A DNA stretch of 64,000 nt from Rhodococcus sp. B50 (GTDB taxonomy: Bacteria > Actinomycetota > Actinomycetes > Mycobacteriales > Mycobacteriaceae), in the NCBI RefSeq assembly GCF_013602415.1, contig NZ_WPAG02000002.1, forward strand, positions 2,669,480-2,733,479, written 5' to 3'. How positions within the stretch are numbered: position 1 is the stretch's first letter; each line of letters starts with the position of its first letter. Shown in pieces: positions 62,635 through 64,000 of the stretch. The notes under the pieces are model-generated. The model worked only from the letters and a program-made list of their open reading frames with translations. It had not been told where the DNA came from and made no database searches. Both the position numbers and the translations under genes were made by a program.

Positions 62635-64000
62635 TCGAACCCACCGACGTCGCCATCGACACGTTGCTCGCCGAGCTCCGCGACCGGCTCGACGACTCCG
62701 CCGACGCCCCGACGACCCTGCGTGGTCTGCTCGAGGCGGTGCTCGTCGTGGGATCGGGTCTCGAACTCGACTCCATGCTCCAGCGCATCGTCGCCGCGGC
62801 GACCTCGCTGCTCGACGCCCGGTACGGTGCCCTCGGTGTGCGCGCCGCCGACGGGGGGCTGTCCGAGTTCGTGTACGTCGGGATCGATCCGACGCAGCGC
62901 GAGGTGATGGGTCACCTGCCCGAGGGCCGAGGCATCCTCGGTCTGCTCATCAACGATCCTCGGCCGGTCCGCCTCGGCGACCTGTCGAAGCATCCCGCCT
63001 CGATCGGCTTCCCGCCGAATCATCCACCCATGAAGAGCTTCCTCGGAACTCCGATCATGGTGCGCGGCAAGGTCTTCGGAAGCATCTACCTCACCGAGAA
63101 GCTGGGGGCGCCCGAGTTCACCGCAGAGGACGAGGTGATCCTCAAGGTGCTCGCGATGTCCGCGGGCGTGGCCGTCGAGAACGCACGCCTGTTCGAAGGC
63201 TCACTCGCTCGCGAAAGATGGCTCACCGCAATGGCATCCATCAACTCTCGGTTGCTGATGGGCGGATCGGTGGACGAGACACTGTCGATGCTCACCGGCC
63301 AGGTCCGCGAACTCGCCCGATGCGCGGGGGCCTATGTCGTACTCGTCGACGGCCACCACGGCAGCCTGCAGGCCGCGGCACCCGCGATCCCGTGCGGGAA
63401 GGACAAGCGCTTCGACCTCACCGGATCGCCTGTGCTGCAAGCTCTCAAGAGTCGCCAGGTGATGCATATCGACAGCCTCGCCGGACTGCCACCGACGGAA
63501 CTGGGCGACGAGGGACACGCGGTGGTGCTGCCCCTGTCGGCGACGTCGACCGTCACGGGCGTGCTCATCGCGACACGCGAGGCCGGCACCGAACCGTGGG
63601 ACGACGAGGACGTCGCCCGTTTCGAATCCATGGCGAACCTTGCGGCCGTGGCCCTCGAATTCGCCGAACAACAGCGCAAGAAGCGTCTGCTCGATGTGCT
63701 CGCCGACCGCGACCGCATCGCCCAGGACCTGCACGACAACGTCATCCAACGTCTGTTCGCCACCGGCATGAGCCTTCAGAGCGCGACCGCGGAAGGTGCG
63801 GGCACCGAACGCGTCGTGGAAGTGATCCGTCACGCGATCGAGCAGCTCGACCGGACGGTGCGCGAGATCCGCACGACCATCTTCGATCTGCACACCACCG
63901 GCGCGGCGGCGTCGAACAGTCTGCGCCGGAGACTGCTGGACGTCGTGGGCGATCTGAGCATCCACTCCGCGGTGGCACCCAACGTCCAATTCGTCGGCCC
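62631..64000 (+). CDS. DosS/DevS-like sensor histidine kinase, C-terminus beyond window
   Basis: Starts ATG 62631 and is open to the window edge (about 456 residues visible). Two GAF domains: GAF-A about 45-190 with VRLGDLSKHPASIGFPPNH and PPMKSFLGTPIMV (His131 lies where the heme-ligand region of DosS is, inferred) and GAF-B about 210-345. HisKA_3 box with phospho-His368 in RIAQDLHDNVIQRLFATGMS. The ATPase domain is outside. Such kinases sense hypoxia, NO or redox state (family knowledge). Coupled to a hydrolase; the cognate regulator is not in the window. Confidence 0.9.
   Translation, partial: MIEPTDVAIDTLLAELRDRLDDSADAPTTLRGLLEAVLVVGSGLELDSMLQRIVAAATSLLDARYGALGVRAADGGLSEFVYVGIDPTQREVMGHLPEGRGILGLLINDPRPVRLGDLSKHPASIGFPPNHPPMKSFLGTPIMVRGKVFGSIYLTEKLGAPEFTAEDEVILKVLAMSAGVAVENARLFEGSLARERWLTAMASINSRLLMGGSVDETLSMLTGQVRELARCAGAYVVLVDGHHGSLQAAAPAIPCGKDKRFDLTGSPVLQALKSRQVMHIDSLAGLPPTELGDEGHAVVLPLSATSTVTGVLIATREAGTEPWDDEDVARFESMANLAAVALEFAEQQRKKRLLDVLADRDRIAQDLHDNVIQRLFATGMSLQSATAEGAGTERVVEVIRHAIEQLDRTVREIRTTIFDLHTTGAAASNSLRRRLLDVVGDLSIHSAVAPNVQFVG

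Overview
The window is a piece of chromosome from a high-GC, mycolic-acid-type actinobacterium, most likely a Rhodococcus (inference). The reasons are GC-rich codon use, two MspA-type porins, a Glp/GlpR cell-division pair, MprAB-PepD, and a gene order that follows, in inverted orientation, the Mycobacterium tuberculosis block Rv0946c-Rv1003 (pgi, chorismate mutase, uvrD1, M23 peptidase, sucCD, Rv0954, Rv0955, purN, purH, Rv0958, Rv0959 ... mprA, mprB, pepD, moaB2, mscL ... fmdB-like, 5-FTHF cyclo-ligase, galU, moeA1/glp, rimJ, glpR ... arcA, pmt, rsmI). The synteny is recalled from established knowledge; I could not compute it. It is mostly core chromosome, with no prophage, plasmid, rRNA or CRISPR. 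One tRNA gene (Ala, CGC anticodon) is present.

Layout. 0-9.6 kb: rsmI (cut by the window edge), protein O-mannosyltransferase, a BCCT osmolyte transporter, a GntR regulator, a first mscL, an ArsC-like protein, arginine deiminase, a nitrobindin-like protein and an SDR enzyme. 9.6-16.3 kb: tRNA-Ala, the galU-glp-rimJ-glpR block, folate cyclo-ligase, an FmdB-type zinc ribbon, a SAF-domain protein and a second mscL. 16.3-18.4 kb: tandem MspA porins, the second carrying an insertion of about 57 residues, and a 0.6-kb regulatory gap. 18.4-22.7 kb: the envelope-stress operon mprA-mprB-pepD-moaB2 plus a small ORF, with direct repeats resembling MprA boxes before mprA and before pepD. 22.7-25.6 kb: a divergent zinc-starvation cluster of cysteine-free ribosomal proteins (L32, L31, L28, L33, S14, S18) and the Mrf-like COG0523 protein, with two Zur-like operators between the arms. 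25.6-26.7 kb: a DUF559 endonuclease-like gene bracketed by inverted copies of a long palindrome, the least explained structure here. 26.7-34.8 kb: transporters, a MoxR/VWA pair, membrane proteins, hydrolases and a leader-ORF plus terminator arrangement. 34.8-50.3 kb: purine synthesis (purN apparently starting at CTG), two cell-envelope membrane proteins, succinyl-CoA synthetase, an M23 peptidase, UvrD1, chorismate mutase, a succinate-semialdehyde-type dehydrogenase and pgi. 50.3-64 kb: ApbE-like, AidB-like acyl-CoA dehydrogenase with TetR regulator, an acyltransferase-fold protein, a carboxylesterase, folA-thyA, a Fpg/Nei glycosylase, membrane proteins and a DosS/DevS-like sensor kinase cut by the right edge.

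How the parts fit. Much of the window serves the envelope and its stress response: O-mannosylation, UDP-glucose supply, Glp/GlpR, porins, MprAB-PepD, M23 peptidase, MscL and BCCT. The rest is central metabolism, nucleotide synthesis and repair. The items most worth follow-up are the DUF559 gene with its nested inverted repeats, the 29-codon leader ORF with a strong intrinsic terminator before an unknown gene, a palindrome repeated in two distant intergenic gaps, the inserted porin, and the degenerate active-site motifs of Glp and Mrf.
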